Of a DNA stretch of 16,006 nucleotides, positions 13,925 to 16,006 are shown one piece after another. Origin of the DNA: DATLYH01 sp035575035. GTDB lineage: Bacteria; Planctomycetota; Planctomycetia; Gemmatales; Gemmataceae. Within the stretch, counting starts at the first letter, position 1. The number at the start of each line of letters is the position of its first letter. The notes beneath the pieces are model-generated. The model ran no database searches. It was not told the origin of the DNA and was given only the letters and a program-made list of their open reading frames with translations. The translations under genes and the position numbers were made by a program. The stretch lies in assembly GCA_035575035.1 (NCBI GenBank), contig DATLYH010000313.1, positions 1-16,006 of the forward strand, in the 5' to 3' direction.

Positions 13925-15613
13925 ATGCGCTTGCCCCTCTTGCTCACCGTCGCCCTCGTGGGGTACACCAGCCAGCCCACGCTGGCCGCTCGCTTGGCCG
14001 CCGATTTGGTCCTGATCAATGGCAAGGTCTGGACCGTTAACCCGAAGCAGCCGGAGGCCGAGGCGGTGGCCATCAGGCGTGACCGCATCATCGCCGTCGG
14101 CCGCACCGCCGACATTAAGCCGCTGGCCGGGCCGCACACCCGGGTCATCGACCTGAAGGGCCGACGTGTCGTCCCCGGCTTTTACGACAGTCATGTTCAC
14201 CTCCTCGGCGCCGGGCTTCAGCTCAGCCGGGTGACGCTGAAAGACGCCCCGGATGAAGCGGAGTTCGGCCGGCGCCTGCGTGAGTTTGACCGCAAGCTGC
14301 CGCGCGACCGCTGGCTGTTGGGGGGCGACTGGGATCACGACCGCACCTTTGGCGGCCAGCTCCCCACCGCCGAGCTTATCGACAAATACGTGGCCGACCG
14401 TCCGGTCTTTCTCCGCCGCTATGACGGGCACATGGCAGTGGCCAATAGTCGAGCCCTGAAGCTGGCCGGCATCACGGCCGAGACCCCCGAGGTTGCCGGC
14501 GGAGTCATCTACCGCAAGCCGGGCAGCAAGGAGCCGACCGGCATCCTGCGCGACAATGCCATGAGTCTGGTCGCGCGCCTCATTCCCGCCCCATCGGAGG
14601 AGGAAATCGCCGAGGCGGTCCGGGCGGTCCTGGAGGAGGCCCGGCGATTCGGCGTGACCAGCGTGGTGGACATGGAGGGGAGCGACGCCGCTACCCGCCG
14701 CCGGCTCTTCCGCCTCTATCAACAGCTGGCCCGCACCGGCCGGCTCACCCTGCGCATCGACCTGCGCTGGCCGTTGGCCGACTGGCGGGGCCTGGCCAAC
14801 CTCGGCATCGAGGCGAACTTCGGCGGCGATTGGGTGACCATCGGCGGCGTCAAGGGGTTCGTGGACGGCTCGCTCGGCTCCAGCACTGCCAAGATGTTTG
14901 AGCCGTATCTCCACGAACCGGGGAACACCGGCGTCTACGTCACCCCGCTCGACCGGCTGCGGGAGTACATCCGGGAGGCCGACCGGGCGGGGCTCTCAGT
15001 CGCGGTCCACGCCATCGGCGACCGGGCCAATGCCGAGCTGCTCGACATCTTCGCCGAGGTGATCCAGCAGAACGGCCCGCGCGACCGCCGCTTCCGCATC
15101 GAGCATGCACAGCACCTTCGGCCGCAGGACTACGGCCGGTTCCGCGCGCTGGGCGTGATCGCGTCGATGCAGCCGTACCACATCATCGACGACGGCCGCT
15201 GGGCCGAGGGACGGATCGGACCGAAGCGGTGCGCCTCGTCGTATGCCAACCGCTCCCTGCTCGACGCCGGCGCCAAGGTAGCGTTCGGCTCCGACTGGCC
15301 GGTGGCCCCCTTGAATCCGCTGTTGGGCATCGACGCGGCGGTAAACCGGCGGACGCTCGACGGCAAGCATCCCGGCGGCTGGTTCCCCGAGCAGAAGATC
15401 ACCGCGGCTGAAGCCGTGGAGGCGTACACCTTGACCAGCGCCTATGCCGCGTTCCACGAGAAGGATCGCGGCTCGCTGGAGCCGGGCAAGTTGGCCGACC
15501 TGGTGGTGCTCTCGCGCGACATTCTGGCCGCCGCGGAGCGCGACCGCATCGCCGCGACGGAAGTGGTGCTGACGGTGGTGGGCGGCCAGGTGGTGCATGA
15601 GAAGGGAAAGTGA
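13925..15613 (+). CDS. Exported YtcJ-like metal-dependent amidohydrolase (Amidohydro_3)
   Basis: 562 residues with a signal peptide (MRLPLLLTVALVGYTSQPTLAA, cleavage near 21-22), then the small beta-sandwich (VLINGKVWTV) and the TIM barrel of the amidohydrolase superfamily. Metal and catalytic positions are visible: His90 and His92 in DSHVHL, Lys310 in GGVKGFVDGSLGSSTA (bridging or catalytic position), His362 in VHAIGDRA, His394 in IEHAQHL, and Asp457 in FGSDWPV. The closing LEPGKLADLVVL and VVGGQVVH motifs are typical. YtcJ/NfdA-type enzymes hydrolyse amides or formamides, but the substrate here cannot be deduced. Start: ATG with GGAG (13913-13916) 8 nt upstream. A 73-nt gap separates it from the TPR gene, so co-transcription is possible. 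Confidence 0.92.
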   Translation: MRLPLLLTVALVGYTSQPTLAARLAADLVLINGKVWTVNPKQPEAEAVAIRRDRIIAVGRTADIKPLAGPHTRVIDLKGRRVVPGFYDSHVHLLGAGLQLSRVTLKDAPDEAEFGRRLREFDRKLPRDRWLLGGDWDHDRTFGGQLPTAELIDKYVADRPVFLRRYDGHMAVANSRALKLAGITAETPEVAGGVIYRKPGSKEPTGILRDNAMSLVARLIPAPSEEEIAEAVRAVLEEARRFGVTSVVDMEGSDAATRRRLFRLYQQLARTGRLTLRIDLRWPLADWRGLANLGIEANFGGDWVTIGGVKGFVDGSLGSSTAKMFEPYLHEPGNTGVYVTPLDRLREYIREADRAGLSVAVHAIGDRANAELLDIFAEVIQQNGPRDRRFRIEHAQHLRPQDYGRFRALGVIASMQPYHIIDDGRWAEGRIGPKRCASSYANRSLLDAGAKVAFGSDWPVAPLNPLLGIDAAVNRRTLDGKHPGGWFPEQKITAAEAVEAYTLTSAYAAFHEKDRGSLEPGKLADLVVLSRDILAAAERDRIAATEVVLTVVGGQVVHEKGK

Positions 15614-16006
15614 GGCTTGTCCCCTTCCTGCACGAGTTGAGCAGTTTCACCATCTTCCGTTGTCTCAACGTCCAGGCCGCAGGCCCGTCTTGACACGCCG
15701 CGGTCCATTCCGTATCACCCCGCCTCCATCTTTCACGGATAACGCACGCACCAAAGATAAGGCCTTCGGGCCGGGCGCCCGGCCTGAGGAAAGTGCAGCC
15801 CTTGACGCCGCGCGGGCTAGGCTGGGCCTGGGCGGCCCGGGGGCCGGCCGTCCGAGGACTTTTTTCTGAAGGGCCTGCGGCGGCCGGGTCGATAACAAGG
15901 GATGCAAACGGCCTGATCGCCCACGGGCCGTTAGGGACGGGGGTTGGCAAGCGGGGTCGGTCACCCCACGGGGGCAGTACCGAAGGGACAAGGCAGCAGG
16001 CGACGG
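15614..16006. other. Gene-poor 3' end of the window with hairpin potential
   Basis: No convincing coding region: open frames on both strands are rich in Arg/Pro/Gly and show no family features. A GC-rich stretch (15824-15859) precedes six T's (15860-15865), but the clearest stem (GGGCC/GGCCC at 15824-15838) ends 21 nt before the T run, so it is not a canonical terminator. Farther on are AACGGCC (15907-15913) pairing with GGCCGTT (15926-15932), and GGGGT (15953-15957) pairing with ACCCC (15963-15967). These could belong to a leader or a structured RNA continuing beyond the window, but no known RNA family is recognised. Confidence 0.4.

Noticed and set aside
15824..15865. GC-rich stretch followed by six T's as an intrinsic terminator
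   Set aside because: The best stem ends 21 nt before the T run, and the GTCC/GGAC pair next to the T run leaves only a 2-nt loop.
15665..15991. Minus-strand open frame of 108 codons at the window's end
   Set aside because: Low-complexity Arg/Pro/Ala composition, no family features, and hairpin-forming DNA in the same stretch.
15890..16006. Known structured RNAs (signal recognition particle RNA, tmRNA, RNase P RNA, cobalamin, glycine or cyclic-di-GMP-I riboswitches)
   Set aside because: Only isolated fragments resemble any of them; the diagnostic conserved cores are missing from the visible sequence.

Overview
This window looks like chromosomal DNA of a planctomycete, most likely close to the Gemmataceae. 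That is inferred from the visibly GC-rich sequence with G/C third codon positions, very large tetratricopeptide proteins, palindromic intergenic repeats, and an S23/four-helix-bundle cassette bounded by GGATGAA heptamers. No rRNA or universal marker gene is present, so the taxonomy is tentative. No tRNA, CRISPR array or transposase gene was seen.

Region 1 (2-5663, + strand) is a tightly packed run of genes. It holds the C-terminus of an OmpA-domain protein (probably the binding protein of the transporter), an ABC permease and an ABC ATPase of the nitrate/sulfonate/taurine type, a membrane-anchored coiled-coil protein, a tail-anchored DnaJ-type zinc-finger protein, and a pteridine-reductase-like SDR. 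The first three genes are separated by 1 nt and the last three by 8-13 nt, which suggests one operon. Between the ATPase and the coiled-coil gene sits a 423-bp cassette (2540-2962) with perfect 24-bp inverted ends, each made of three heptamers. It carries a four-helix-bundle (S23/bIVP-like) gene interrupted by one in-frame TAA.

Region 2 (5674-6717, - strand) has a tiny exported, possibly lipid-anchored protein and an MlaE-family permease with no visible MlaF or MlaD partner.

Region 3 (6718-8859) is a subtilisin-like (S8) protease gene with about 110 extra residues between the oxyanion Asn and the catalytic Ser. It is bracketed by two composite palindromic repeat blocks of about 100 bp that are inverted copies of each other.

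Region 4 (8860-13851, + strand) encodes a 1663-residue cytoplasmic TPR protein with a C39-like cysteine-peptidase domain (Cys313/His390/Asp408) embedded after its first TPR-like segment. It is followed by an exported YtcJ-type amidohydrolase (13925-15613) and about 390 bp with no convincing gene but some hairpin potential.

The items most worth a second look are the heptamer-bounded S23 cassette inside the ABC operon, the inverted repeat blocks around the protease, the TPR/C39 protein, and the envelope-linked ABC operon.
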